Of a stretch of 64,000 nucleotides of DNA, positions 50,358-59,255 are shown in pieces. Made by a program: the position numbers and the translations under genes. Location of the stretch: assembly GCA_017632945.1 (NCBI GenBank), contig JAGBQH010000012.1, positions 1 through 64,000 of the forward strand. Reading direction: 5' to 3'. The stretch comes from Aeriscardovia sp. GTDB taxonomy: Bacteria > Actinomycetota > Actinomycetes > Actinomycetales > Bifidobacteriaceae. The notes beneath the pieces are model-generated. The model did not search any database. It had not been told where the DNA came from and saw only the letters and a program-made list of their open reading frames with translations. Every line of letters begins with the position of its first letter. Position 1 is the stretch's first letter.

Positions 50358-51932
50358 ATGTCTAGCGATACAGAAACTACTAAGACTCAAGACACTGCCA
50401 AAAAAGATCCGAACGTTATCCTTCCCGAAGATCTCCCTGCAGATAAAGAGCACTCCACGAGGGGAACATGGAGCGCCAACGGGGAAAAGATCGATTACAA
50501 GGCTACTGTAGGAACTCTTAAGATTGACACTAACGATGTAAAGCCTGCAGCCAGCATCTTCTACTCCATGTTTGAAGCCGTAGATTCTGACGGGAAAAGC
50601 GATATTTCCAGGCCCGTTACCTTTATTTTCAACGGAGGACCTGGAGCTTCCTCCACCTTCCTTATGATGGGATCTTTCGGACCTCAGAGAATCGACCTTC
50701 CCGAGGGATTTGAAGGCAAGGGAGCTCCCTACAAGATAGTGGACAACAATGAGTTCTGCCTGCTTCCCATCAGCGATCTCGTATTCATAGACGCTCCCGG
50801 CGCAGGCTTTTCCATCATCGCCGACAAGGCAAAGAAGGATCTGTGGAGCGTAGACGGGGACATCGCAGGCTTCACCACCTTCATCAAGAACTGGTGCACC
50901 AAGTACGGCAGATGGAACTCTCCCAAGTACCTCTTCGGCGAATCCTACGGCACCACGAGAGGCAGCCTTCTGACCCTTAAGATGCAACAGGAAGGAATCG
51001 CTCTCACCGGGGCTTGCCTGATTTCCTGCATCTTCGACTACTCCTACACCTTCGACGACAACGACGAATACTACATAGGCTACCTTCCCACCTATGCCAT
51101 GATTTCCCAGTACCATAAGAAGGCCGGAGAGGGCAAGAGCGAAGAGGAGTGGGCCCAGGAAGCCAGAAAGTTCGCCGAGCTCTACAGGCGCGCACTTTCT
51201 ATGGGCAACAGGCTCGACAAGGACGATGCCAAGGCCATAGCCAAGAAGTATGCACAGATGACCGGCCTAAGCGAAGAGTACCTGCTCTCTTCTTCCCTGC
51301 GCGTTCCGGATGGCAGGTTCCGCAAGAAGGTTCTGCGCAGCGAAGACAAAGTCGTAGGAAGGTACGACGGACGCGTATCCGGTTACGATACAGATCCTGA
51401 AAGCGCCGATCAGACTTTCATAGTCGACGACGCCTTCCTTTCCCCCGCTTACGAGGCCACTGTAAACGATTACTTGAGGCGCACCCTCGGCTGGGATACC
51501 GACAAGGAGCGCATCGCTTTCGCTCCCTTCGATTGGACTTCCACCGTTCCCGGCAAGGGCTGGGTATGGACTCACAAGCTCCCCGATCACGTGAAAGCTG
51601 ACGAGTGGGGATACGTACCATTCCCCAACACCCTCCACGACATGTGCTACGCCATCCTTCAGGAGCCTAAACTTAAGATCATGCTGGGCAATGGGTACTA
51701 CGACATGGCTACCCCCTTCTATCAGACTGAGTACGATGTAGATCACATCGAGCTTCCCGATGAGCTCAAAGGAAATATCGCCCTGACTTACTACAAGTCC
51801 GGACACATGATCTACACGGCAAAAGACGCCCTTCCCAAGCTCTACTCTGATTTGAAGAAGTTCTATGCGGCGGACGCCAAGGATATGCCCTCCATAGATG
51901 AGAGGCCGGCCGCTGGCAAGCTCGGCCTTTAA
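50358..51932 (+). CDS. Serine carboxypeptidase-like peptidase, family S10
   Basis: 524 aa. The oxyanion part FNGGPGASSTFLMMGSFGP, catalytic serine in GESYGTTRGSL (Ser at about 197), Asp in LGNGYYDMATP and His in YKSGHMIYT form the S10 triad. There is no signal peptide or membrane segment, so it should act in the cytoplasm, where S10 enzymes are unusual. Codon use is strongly biased toward AAG, CTC/CTT and GGC, as in highly expressed genes of the window. Good ribosome-binding site (AAGAAGG) and a strong terminator directly after it. Peptide recycling is the simplest guess. Confidence 0.88.
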   Translation: MSSDTETTKTQDTAKKDPNVILPEDLPADKEHSTRGTWSANGEKIDYKATVGTLKIDTNDVKPAASIFYSMFEAVDSDGKSDISRPVTFIFNGGPGASSTFLMMGSFGPQRIDLPEGFEGKGAPYKIVDNNEFCLLPISDLVFIDAPGAGFSIIADKAKKDLWSVDGDIAGFTTFIKNWCTKYGRWNSPKYLFGESYGTTRGSLLTLKMQQEGIALTGACLISCIFDYSYTFDDNDEYYIGYLPTYAMISQYHKKAGEGKSEEEWAQEARKFAELYRRALSMGNRLDKDDAKAIAKKYAQMTGLSEEYLLSSSLRVPDGRFRKKVLRSEDKVVGRYDGRVSGYDTDPESADQTFIVDDAFLSPAYEATVNDYLRRTLGWDTDKERIAFAPFDWTSTVPGKGWVWTHKLPDHVKADEWGYVPFPNTLHDMCYAILQEPKLKIMLGNGYYDMATPFYQTEYDVDHIELPDELKGNIALTYYKSGHMIYTAKDALPKLYSDLKKFYAADAKDMPSIDERPAAGKLGL

Positions 51933-51953
51933 ACTTATCCGAGGCGATTGTAG

Positions 51954-51996
51954 ATAATGTCAGGTTCGGTTTGGACCTGACATTATTATTTTTTTG
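51954..51996 (+). terminator. Rho-independent terminator after the S10 peptidase
   Basis: Perfect 12-bp arms ATAATGTCAGGT (51954-51965) and ACCTGACATTAT (51975-51986), 9-base loop, then a T-run. The strongest terminator in the window; it separates the peptidase from glyS. Confidence 0.9.
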
Positions 51997-52018
51997 AATA
52001 TGAAAAGAAAGGGGACTT

Positions 52019-53425
52019 GTGGCAGATAACAAACTTGAAGCATTAGTTTCGCTGGCAAAACAAAGAGGTTTCGTCTTCCCGACGGGGGAGATTTACGGAG
52101 GCACCAGATCGGCATGGGATTACGGCCCTCTGGGAGTGGCTTTAAAAGAAAACATAAAGCATCAGTGGTGGTACTACATGGTAACTGCCAGAGCTTCCGT
52201 GGAAGGAATAGACACTTCCATCATCCTCCCTCCCCAGGTCTGGGTAGCTTCCAAGCACGTCACGGTTTTTAACGATCCGCTCGTAGAGTGCCTGGGATGC
52301 CACCACAGGTACAGGGCCGACAATCTGGAAGAAGAGTGGGCCGCAAAGCACGGGGGAGAAGAGAGAAGCATTTCTTCCATCCCCTGCCCCACATGCGGAA
52401 AGACGGAGTGGACAGAACCGCGCGATTTCAATATGATGCTGCGCACCAATCTGGGCCCTGTGGAGGACGAAAACAGCCTCCACTACCTAAGGCCTGAAAC
52501 GGCTCAGGGAATTTTTGTCGACTTTCTTCAAGTTCTCTCTTCTTCCCGCCAAAAGCCTCCATTCGGAATAGCAAATATCGGAAAATCCTTCAGAAATGAA
52601 ATCACCCCCGGCAATTTCATTTTCCGCACGAGGGAATTTGAACAAATGGAGATGGAATACTTCGTTCCTCCTGCAGACGATGAAAAGTGGCATTCCTACT
52701 GGATAGAGGAAAGGAAGAGGTGGTACACGGAGCTGGGGATAAAGGAAGAAAACCTAAGGCTTTTTGAGCACCCCAAAGAAAAGCTGGCCCATTACTCCAA
52801 GAGGACGGTGGATATAGAGTATAAATTCGGCCTCGATTCATTGGAGTGGGGAGAATTGGAGGGAATTGCGAATCGGACGGATTTCGATCTTAAAACTCAC
52901 TCCGATGCCTCCGGGCGCAGCCTTTCTTATTTTGATCCTTCAACCGGGGAGAGGTACTTCCCCTACGTAATCGAGCCCGCCGCAGGCCTGACCCGCTCGG
53001 TTATGGCTTTCCTTATGGATGCCTACGATGAAGATGAGGCGATTTCAGCCGAGGGAAAGGCGGAAAAAAGAACGGTCCTCCATCTAGATCCCAGACTTTC
53101 TCCCGTAAAGGCGGCCATTTTGCCCCTTTCCAAAAAGGAGCCTCTCCTTTCTATGGCCCAGAACCTCGCCCAAGAGCTCCGCCTCTCAGATCTCAATGTC
53201 GTCTTCGATTCGGCCGGAGCCATCGGAAGGAGGTACAGAAGGCAAGATGAAATCGGAACCCCGTGGTGTTTCACTATAGATTTTGATTCTCCCGAAGATG
53301 AGAGTCTTACAGTGAGGTATAGGGACTCCATGGTCCAAGAGAGGATGAGGATTTGTGAAGTGAAAGACTTCATCCTCTCTTCTCTTTTCTCCCTGCGCCT
53401 TACCCCAAGAGAAGACTATGAATAG
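52019..53425 (+). CDS. glyS: Glycine-tRNA ligase (dimeric class II)
   Basis: 468 aa. Starts GTG after [31 protein letters not shown] is the diagnostic N-terminal block of the alpha2 type; a zinc-like pair CLGCHHRY and CPTCGK lies in the insertion; motif 2 is [20 protein letters not shown]; the C-terminal anticodon-binding domain ends normally. Its end overlaps dus by eight bases. Confidence 0.94.
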   Translation: MADNKLEALVSLAKQRGFVFPTGEIYGGTRSAWDYGPLGVALKENIKHQWWYYMVTARASVEGIDTSIILPPQVWVASKHVTVFNDPLVECLGCHHRYRADNLEEEWAAKHGGEERSISSIPCPTCGKTEWTEPRDFNMMLRTNLGPVEDENSLHYLRPETAQGIFVDFLQVLSSSRQKPPFGIANIGKSFRNEITPGNFIFRTREFEQMEMEYFVPPADDEKWHSYWIEERKRWYTELGIKEENLRLFEHPKEKLAHYSKRTVDIEYKFGLDSLEWGELEGIANRTDFDLKTHSDASGRSLSYFDPSTGERYFPYVIEPAAGLTRSVMAFLMDAYDEDEAISAEGKAEKRTVLHLDPRLSPVKAAILPLSKKEPLLSMAQNLAQELRLSDLNVVFDSAGAIGRRYRRQDEIGTPWCFTIDFDSPEDESLTVRYRDSMVQERMRICEVKDFILSSLFSLRLTPREDYE

Positions 53426-54683
53426 CGAAAAAAGCGAGCTGAGAAAAGAGAGAAACAGGCAGACGCTCTTAAAGGCCAAGATCGCAAAGTCCTCTTTCCC
53501 AAGTCCTTTGCCAGGTTCTGCCATGCAAGAAGGTAAAATAGGGCCGCTCTGCCTAGGGCCCTTAAAGCTGCAAACACCTATGCTTCTTTCCCCCATGGCG
53601 GGAGTTACCAACTGGCCTTTTAGGGTGCTTTGCCAAAGGTTTGGAAAGGGAGAAGGGATGTATGTGGCCGAGATGGTCACGGCAAGGGCGCTGATAGCGG
53701 GAAATGAAAAGGCTTTCAGGCTGCTTAGCTTTTCCCCTCAAGAAAAGCTCCACTCTCTTCAAATCTACGGGATAAACCCGAAGGCAGTTTCTCTGGCCCT
53801 TAAGATCGTGCTCGACAAGGTGCATGTCGACCATATAGGCCTAAACTTTGGATGCCCTGTTCCAAAAATCACAAGGCGAGGCGGGGGATCTGCCCTTCCA
53901 TGGAAATACGATCTATTCGCCAAAGTGGTTGGCGCGGCCAAAAAAGCGTGTGCAGGCGCGCCCATTGCCGTTACCGCCAAAATCCGCACCGGAATTGACG
54001 AGGATCACAAGACCTACCTTGAAGCCGGAAAGATAGCCCAGGAAGAAGGGGCAGACGGCGTTATTCTCCATGCCAGATCGTGCGCTCAGTATTACGGAGG
54101 GCACTCGAACTGGGAAGAGATAAAGAGGCTAAAAGAAGAGCTTTCCATTCCTGTTATAGGTAATGGGGATGTCTTTTCAGGCCGGGACGCCGTAGAAATG
54201 ATGAAGGAAACGGGATGCGATGGGGTTGCAGTGGGAAGAGGCTCTCAAGGTCGCCCTTGGCTCTTTTCCGATATCTTTGCGGCCTTTAACGGAATAGATC
54301 AGGTAACTGTCCCCACTTTGGGCCAGGTGGTCTGCTGCATAAAAGAGCATTTCTCAATGATGGTCGAATTTATGGAAGGCGAAGAGCAAAGGGCCGCCCA
54401 GGCCATGCGATCGCACTTTGGCTGGTACCTTAGGGGCTACCCTGTGGGAGGAGAAGCCAGGAGCGCAGTTATGCAGAGCTCTTCTGAAGATGAGCTTTTT
54501 TCCATTTTGGATTCTTTTGATCCCGCACTTGAACCGGATGAAGATATCGTAACTTCCTCCAGGGGAAGGAGCGGTTTTCAGAAGAAAGTCCATTTGCCCT
54601 ATGGATGGCTAGATTCGCATACCCTTACAGATAAAGAAGAGGAAACTCTCTTCGGATTAGATGTGTTGGATGCGTCTTATTGA
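53418..54683 (+). CDS. dusB: tRNA-dihydrouridine synthase
   Basis: FMN enzyme of 421 aa that reduces uridine in the tRNA D-loop. FMN-barrel signatures: [24 protein letters not shown]-type [18 protein letters not shown] with the catalytic cysteine, [26 protein letters not shown] and [12 protein letters not shown]. The first 35 residues are a charged tail, so translation may begin at ATG 53523 instead. The glyS-dus order is frequent in this lineage as far as I know. Confidence 0.9.
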   Translation: MNSEKSELRKERNRQTLLKAKIAKSSFPSPLPGSAMQEGKIGPLCLGPLKLQTPMLLSPMAGVTNWPFRVLCQRFGKGEGMYVAEMVTARALIAGNEKAFRLLSFSPQEKLHSLQIYGINPKAVSLALKIVLDKVHVDHIGLNFGCPVPKITRRGGGSALPWKYDLFAKVVGAAKKACAGAPIAVTAKIRTGIDEDHKTYLEAGKIAQEEGADGVILHARSCAQYYGGHSNWEEIKRLKEELSIPVIGNGDVFSGRDAVEMMKETGCDGVAVGRGSQGRPWLFSDIFAAFNGIDQVTVPTLGQVVCCIKEHFSMMVEFMEGEEQRAAQAMRSHFGWYLRGYPVGGEARSAVMQSSSEDELFSILDSFDPALEPDEDIVTSSRGRSGFQKKVHLPYGWLDSHTLTDKEEETLFGLDVLDASY

Positions 54684-54730
54684 ACTTTCTTAAAAAGATC
54701 CAAACTGAATTTTAATATTCAATCAAATGC

Positions 54731-54736
54731 TATAAA
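54731..54736 (+). promoter_or_regulatory. Possible -10 of ftsZ
   Basis: TATAAA in the 99-base gap between dusB and ftsZ, 46 bases before GTG. No good -35 is visible at the right distance. The gap is AT-rich, unlike the neighbouring genes. Confidence 0.3.
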
Positions 54737-54782
54737 GTTAAAATTAAATGCCCGATTATGAGAGGCAAGGCGGTGTTAAGAA

Positions 54783-55964
54783 GTGGCACAAAACGAGGGG
54801 TTTGATGACGCTGCAGGCGAAAACGACACTGTAATACGCGTCGTTGGGGTAGGAGGCGGCGGCGGTAATGCCATTAACCGCATGATTGATGCGAAACTGC
54901 AGGGCGTAGATTTTATCGCCATCAATACTGACAGGCAGGATATTGCCCGTTCTAATGCGGATATAAAAATTGAATTGTCTGACGAGGCCAGCAGGGGCCT
55001 AGGGGCCGGGGCAAATCCTGAAAAGGGGGCCGAGGCGGCCAAAGAGCACGAAGCCCAGATACAGGAGGCCCTTCAAGGCTCCGATATGGTCTTTATAACC
55101 TGCGGCGAAGGCGGCGGAACGGGAACGGGAGCGAGCCCCCTGGTGGCCCACATAGCCAAGGAGCTGGGAGCCCTCACGGTAGCCGTAGTGACTAGGCCTT
55201 TCTCCTTTGAGGGAGTTAGAAGAAGCGAAGTGGCGGAGGAAGGCATAGAGAAGCTTAAAAAAGAGGTAGATGCCATAATCGTCATCCCAAACGATCGCCT
55301 GTGCGAAATCGAGGGAAACGGAAATATCACGCTTTTGAATGCTTTCTCTATGGCCGATAGCGCCCTTATAGCGGGAATTGAAGGGATAACCGGCCTCATC
55401 AACTCCATGGCGTACATAAACGTGGACTTTGAGGATGTAAAGGCAGTCCTGCAAAATGCCGGCACCGTCTTCTTTGGGATGGCTACGGCCGACGGGGAGG
55501 ACAGGGCCCTTAAGGCTACCGAAAAGGCCATAAGTTCCCCACTCATAGAGGAAAATATCAGCGGGGCTCATGGAGCTCTTGTAATAATTTCCGGATCCGA
55601 AGAGCTGGAAATGAGCGAAGTAGACAGCGCCATGGAAATGGTTAAAGGTTCCGTCAGTCCCGAGGCTCAAATCATCATGGGCGTCAATTTTGACAACACC
55701 ATGGGAGACCAAATCAAAGTGACGGTAATAGTGGCAGGATTTGAGTCTGGAAAGCAGGAGAAAATTGACGACTTCTCTGCTCCGCTTTTTAAACAAAAAG
55801 ATCTTACCGATTCTTCTTCATTTTCTTCCAAGGTGCCCCCAATACAATCTGTGCATTTGAGTGACAAGCAGGAGATTCCCTCCGATGTGGCGCCTAAGCC
55901 CGCAGCCCAAGAGGCTGACGACGACAACACGGGGGATATAGATATTCCTCCTTTCTTGCGTTAA
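54783..55964 (+). CDS. ftsZ: Cell division protein FtsZ
   Basis: Tubulin-like GTPase that forms the division ring. 393 aa, GTG start. Begins VIRVVGVGGGGGNAINRMID; the GTP loop is CGEGGGTGTGASPLVA; T7 loop region GVNFDNTMGDQIKVTVI; and the conserved C-terminal peptide DIDIPPFLR that binds SepF and other partners. A short linker (about 50 residues) joins body and tail. Not preceded by ftsQ or murC as in many actinobacteria. Confidence 0.97.
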   Translation: MAQNEGFDDAAGENDTVIRVVGVGGGGGNAINRMIDAKLQGVDFIAINTDRQDIARSNADIKIELSDEASRGLGAGANPEKGAEAAKEHEAQIQEALQGSDMVFITCGEGGGTGTGASPLVAHIAKELGALTVAVVTRPFSFEGVRRSEVAEEGIEKLKKEVDAIIVIPNDRLCEIEGNGNITLLNAFSMADSALIAGIEGITGLINSMAYINVDFEDVKAVLQNAGTVFFGMATADGEDRALKATEKAISSPLIEENISGAHGALVIISGSEELEMSEVDSAMEMVKGSVSPEAQIIMGVNFDNTMGDQIKVTVIVAGFESGKQEKIDDFSAPLFKQKDLTDSSSFSSKVPPIQSVHLSDKQEIPSDVAPKPAAQEADDDNTGDIDIPPFLR

Positions 55965-55982
55965 GGATGAGAGGTACCGGCA

Positions 55983-56462
55983 TTGAGTCGATTTAAAAAG
56001 GCAATGGGTTATCTCGGGATGGCGGATATAGAAACGCCCCCGAGTGAAGCAGAAGCAGTTGCACACCCTGAAAGCGAGGCAAATTCCGTGTCTTTCGATT
56101 CCGACACTTCAGTGGCAGGGTTCTCTATCCATTCGCCCTCGCCCTCTCCATCTCCCTACTCTTCTTTCCGATCCCCGGGAGGATCTATGAACAGGATTTC
56201 GACGCTGTGCCCGAAAACCTATGAGGATGCCCCTGCTGTGGGCAAAGCTATAAGGGAGGGAATTCCTGTAGTTTTAAACCTGAGTGAAGTTGCGGACGAA
56301 AAGACGGCGTATAGAATTTTCGATTTTTCGTCTGGAGTCATATTTGCCCTGCAGGGCTCAATAGCGCGTGTGACGCCTAAGGTGTTTATCCTAAGCCCGG
56401 CGCAAGTCAGCCTTGACGGGACACCGAATAAAAATGCCAATAACGATCCGTTTGCAAATTGA
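55983..56462 (+). CDS. sepF: Cell division protein SepF
   Basis: 159 aa. A membrane-binding N-terminal amphipathic stretch (RFKKAMGYLGMAD), a Ser/Pro-rich linker, and the SepF core STLCPKTYEDAPAVGKAI, PVVLNLSEVADEKTAYRIFD and FALQGSIARVTPKVFIL. TTG start after GAGAGG. It tethers FtsZ to the membrane in actinobacteria, which lack FtsA. Confidence 0.94.
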   Translation: MSRFKKAMGYLGMADIETPPSEAEAVAHPESEANSVSFDSDTSVAGFSIHSPSPSPSPYSSFRSPGGSMNRISTLCPKTYEDAPAVGKAIREGIPVVLNLSEVADEKTAYRIFDFSSGVIFALQGSIARVTPKVFILSPAQVSLDGTPNKNANNDPFAN

Positions 56463-56489
56463 AAGCCATTCAGGAGGAGATGAAGATAA

Positions 56490-57845
56490 ATGGCACTGTT
56501 AACGCCCAATGACATTCGCAACCATAGGTTTAATACGACCAGGTTTCGTGAAGGTTATGACATAGACGAAGTGGATAGCTTCCTGGATGAAGTGACGGAG
56601 ACTATCGACGCTCTCAGTTCAAATGCCATGAATAGAACCGGGGCTGCCGCTATGGTGGGCCCTGCCCATGATGACGAAAAAGTAAAAGAGCTGGAGGACA
56701 AAAATAAAGAGCTTGAAGCCCAGGTAGAAGAACTTAAGAAAGCTAATAAGCAAGAAGAGAGTAAAGAGCAAAAGCCCCAGCAGGAACCCTCTGAAGAAGT
56801 CCAAAAAGAACTTGAGAGCCTTAAACAGGAAAATGAAGATCTGAAAAAGAAGGCCCAAGATCTGGAGAAGGCGGCGCAACAGGCCAGCACCCAAAAGACC
56901 GAGTCGACCGATGGTGGCTTGGAAAAAGAGATTGAAAATCTCAGGAAGCAGTTGGAAGATCTAGGATCTGAAAAGGATAACCTTCTAAATCAGAGATCCC
57001 ACCTTGAAAGCCAGGTTTCTTCTCTTTCTCAAAAGTTGGAAGATACCCGAGATGAACTTAAGAGCGCCCAGCAGGGATCGAAAGATGCTGACAGCGTAAA
57101 GGATAAGAGGATCGCCAAGCTCACAGAAGATCTGCAGATAAGCAGGAGGACGGAAGAAGAGCTGCGGCGCAGGCTCGCCGCTTCCGAACCTCCTGCAGAG
57201 ACAGGCAGTTTGAAGAGAATAAGCAGCGCAGGCGAGGGAGAAGCTTCGGAACCTGAAAAGGCCACCGCCATGCTAGCTTTGGCAATGCAGCTTCACGATC
57301 AGTATGTAAACAAGGGCAAGGCTCAAGAGGCCAGGCTAGTGGCAGAGGGCGATGCAAGCAGGCAAACCATGATAGAAGAAGGGCGAAGGAAGTACAACGC
57401 CCTTGTAAGCGATGCCGAAGAATACAGCCGTCATACCCGCGAAGAAGCTGATAAGTACAGCACGAAGACTAAGGCTTTGGCAGATGAGTACAGCCAAAAG
57501 GTGCGCCGGGATGCAGACGATTACTCTTCTCGCACCAAGACCATAGCCGAGCAGGAGAGCAACAAGCAAAGAACTTCAGCGGACAACTACGCCACTACCG
57601 TGAGGTCTGAAGCACAAAGCTATGATAAGAAGATCAGAACTTCGGCTGACGACTACGCAAAGGGAGTTAAAGACAAGCTCTTTGATGACACCCGCACTAT
57701 CGAAGCAAACCTGGAGGAGCTAAAGAAATTTGAGGCCAACTATAAGTCCAGGCTTAAAGACTTCCTGATGCAGCTTATGGCTCAGATATCCAAGGGCGAC
57801 GACTATGGCTCCGATTCAAAGGACTCCGATTCGGACCTCAGCTGA
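56490..57845 (+). CDS. divIVA: DivIVA / Wag31 polar-growth protein
   Basis: 451 aa. N-terminal membrane-binding domain with FREGYDIDEVDSFLDEV at residues about 20-35; a long coiled coil follows from about residue 60 to 235, rich in Glu, Lys and Gln. A second helical region, residues 299-397, has an exact 11-residue period. It directs peptidoglycan synthesis to poles in actinobacteria. GGAGGAGATGAAG is a strong ribosome-binding site. Its end overlaps the lspA start by 41 bases. Confidence 0.95.
   Translation: MALLTPNDIRNHRFNTTRFREGYDIDEVDSFLDEVTETIDALSSNAMNRTGAAAMVGPAHDDEKVKELEDKNKELEAQVEELKKANKQEESKEQKPQQEPSEEVQKELESLKQENEDLKKKAQDLEKAAQQASTQKTESTDGGLEKEIENLRKQLEDLGSEKDNLLNQRSHLESQVSSLSQKLEDTRDELKSAQQGSKDADSVKDKRIAKLTEDLQISRRTEEELRRRLAASEPPAETGSLKRISSAGEGEASEPEKATAMLALAMQLHDQYVNKGKAQEARLVAEGDASRQTMIEEGRRKYNALVSDAEEYSRHTREEADKYSTKTKALADEYSQKVRRDADDYSSRTKTIAEQESNKQRTSADNYATTVRSEAQSYDKKIRTSADDYAKGVKDKLFDDTRTIEANLEELKKFEANYKSRLKDFLMQLMAQISKGDDYGSDSKDSDSDLS
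57384..57680 (+). repeat. Hendecad (11-residue) repeats in DivIVA
   Basis: Nine consecutive 33-base units (residues 299-397) follow the pattern [DE]-x-Y-x5-[RK]-x-x-A, e.g. DKYSTKTKALA, DEYSQKVRRDA, DDYSSRTKTIA, DNYATTVRSEA and DDYAKGVKDKL. The spacing is exactly 11 throughout; a tyrosine recurs at position 3 in all but one unit. An 11-residue period suits a right-handed or nearly straight coiled coil. Confidence 0.85.
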
Positions 57846-58374
57846 TTACACAAAAAAGAAGCGAAAACGGGCTGCGGAGAAGGTCTTCTTCTTTTCCTTT
57901 TCCATCCTGCTTTTAGGAGTCGATCTATCCACAAAAGAGCTGGCGCGCTCCTACCTCGCCTCAAAAAGCGTTCCCCTTATTCCACGCCTGATTTCCCTGC
58001 GCCTCATCTGCAATTCAGGAGCAGCCTTGGGAGTGTTAGCCTCCCACACGTGGATCGTGGGAATTGTTGAGATTATAGGATGCGTAGCCTTTGCCATCGG
58101 CATTTTTTTCTCCCGCCGCACCCTTTTGTTATGGGCCTTTTCGCTGGGCCTGGCAGGGGGGGCCGGCAACCTCGCCGACCGATTGATCCATGCCCACGGT
58201 TTTTTAAACGGGTGCGTAGTGGACTTTATAGATTATGGCTGGTTTATAGGCAACCTCGCCGACATTTACCTTTTTTTATGCGCGGTATGTATTTGCATTT
58301 TTCTTTTTCGTTTTGACGACCTAAGGGGGGAAAATGAAAAAAGTGATACCTCTTCCCGAAAACCTGGTAGGTGA
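57805..58374 (+). CDS. lspA: Lipoprotein signal peptidase (signal peptidase II)
   Basis: Cuts the signal peptide from prolipoproteins such as the lipoprotein at 10867. 189 aa with four membrane helices. Catalytic aspartates lie in NLADRLIH (residues about 118-125) and VVDFIDYGWFIGNLADIYLF; ICNSGAALGVLAS is the conserved N-side motif. The first 30 residues (basic, translated inside divIVA) are unusual, but no other start exists in frame. G7 run inside the gene. Overlaps rluD by 41 bases. Confidence 0.9.
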   Translation: MAPIQRTPIRTSADYTKKKRKRAAEKVFFFSFSILLLGVDLSTKELARSYLASKSVPLIPRLISLRLICNSGAALGVLASHTWIVGIVEIIGCVAFAIGIFFSRRTLLLWAFSLGLAGGAGNLADRLIHAHGFLNGCVVDFIDYGWFIGNLADIYLFLCAVCICIFLFRFDDLRGENEKSDTSSRKPGR

Positions 58375-59245
58375 AAGGTTTGACGTAGCCCTATCAAAAA
58401 TGCTAGGCGTCTCCAGGGCTAAAGCTGAAGCCCTTATAGAGCGCAAAGAAGCTTTCTTGGATCGGGAGGCGAAGAAAAGCGAAAAGCTGGAAGAGGGGGA
58501 TATGGTAACGCTAGAAGTCCAATCTCCTTCTCCCCCTTCTCCGTCTCACGCTTCTTTTCTAGAAATCCTTTACCAGGATTTCGATATAGTCGTTATAAAC
58601 AAGCCCGCTTCTTTTGCTTCTCACCCTTGTGCGGGCTGGGTCGGAGAGACCGTAACCGAAGCCCTAGAGAGGCAGGGGGTAAGCCTTTGCCAGGACGGGC
58701 CTATAGGAAGAAGGGGGGTGGTAAGCAGGCTGGATGTGGGAACAAGCGGAGCCATGCTTCTTTGCAGATCCAATGAGGGCTACATTGAAATGAAAAGGCA
58801 ATTTGCGGCTCATGAAGTTGAAAAGACTTACCACGCACTGGCTTCGGGGTATCTCAGGCAAGCTGCCACCATAGAGGCCCCCATAGCCCGGGCTCCGGGG
58901 GCTAAGTTCCGTTTTGCCGTCTGCCCTTATGGAAAAGAGGCCGTTACCCATTACAAAACCCTAAAAACTTTCAAGGGTTTTACTCTGGCCCAGGTGAATA
59001 TAGAGACCGGGCGCACCCATCAGATAAGGGTTCATTTTTCTTCTACAGGCCATCCTCTTGCCGGCGACACCCTTTACGGATCTAATCCGAAGATGGATGA
59101 AAAATTGGGCCTAGACAGGCAATGGCTGCACGCCACTTCCCTGCGGTTTCGCCATCCTGTCACAAAAGTGTGGATGAAAGTAGAAGCACCTTACCCAGCA
59201 GACTTGGAAAAGTCTTTAGATATTTTAGCCAGAGACGGGGAGTAA
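58334..59245 (+). CDS. rluD: Ribosomal large-subunit pseudouridine synthase, RluD family
   Basis: 303 aa. S4-like RNA-binding domain (residues 1-70), then the catalytic domain with the Asp in GVVSRLDVGTSGAMLLC. INKPASFASHPCAG, RTHQIRVHFSSTGHPLAGD and YHALASG are also typical. Makes pseudouridine in 23S rRNA (or tRNA). Strong ribosome-binding site AAGGGGGG. Confidence 0.92.
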   Translation: MKKVIPLPENLVGERFDVALSKMLGVSRAKAEALIERKEAFLDREAKKSEKLEEGDMVTLEVQSPSPPSPSHASFLEILYQDFDIVVINKPASFASHPCAGWVGETVTEALERQGVSLCQDGPIGRRGVVSRLDVGTSGAMLLCRSNEGYIEMKRQFAAHEVEKTYHALASGYLRQAATIEAPIARAPGAKFRFAVCPYGKEAVTHYKTLKTFKGFTLAQVNIETGRTHQIRVHFSSTGHPLAGDTLYGSNPKMDEKLGLDRQWLHATSLRFRHPVTKVWMKVEAPYPADLEKSLDILARDGE

Positions 59246-59255
59246 AGTAGGGAGA

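Noticed and set aside
50352-51116. 254-codon minus-strand frame opposite the S10 peptidase
   Set aside because: It is a product of biased codon use in the highly expressed peptidase; no ribosome-binding site or domain.
54999-55796. 265-codon minus-strand frame opposite ftsZ
   Set aside because: ftsZ is unmistakable on the other strand, and the antisense product has no pattern beyond mirrored codons.
58155-58164. G7 run in lspA and a similar C7 run in alaS as possible phase-variable tracts
   Set aside because: Both frames are intact and the tracts are short; both genes are essential functions, so switching is unlikely.
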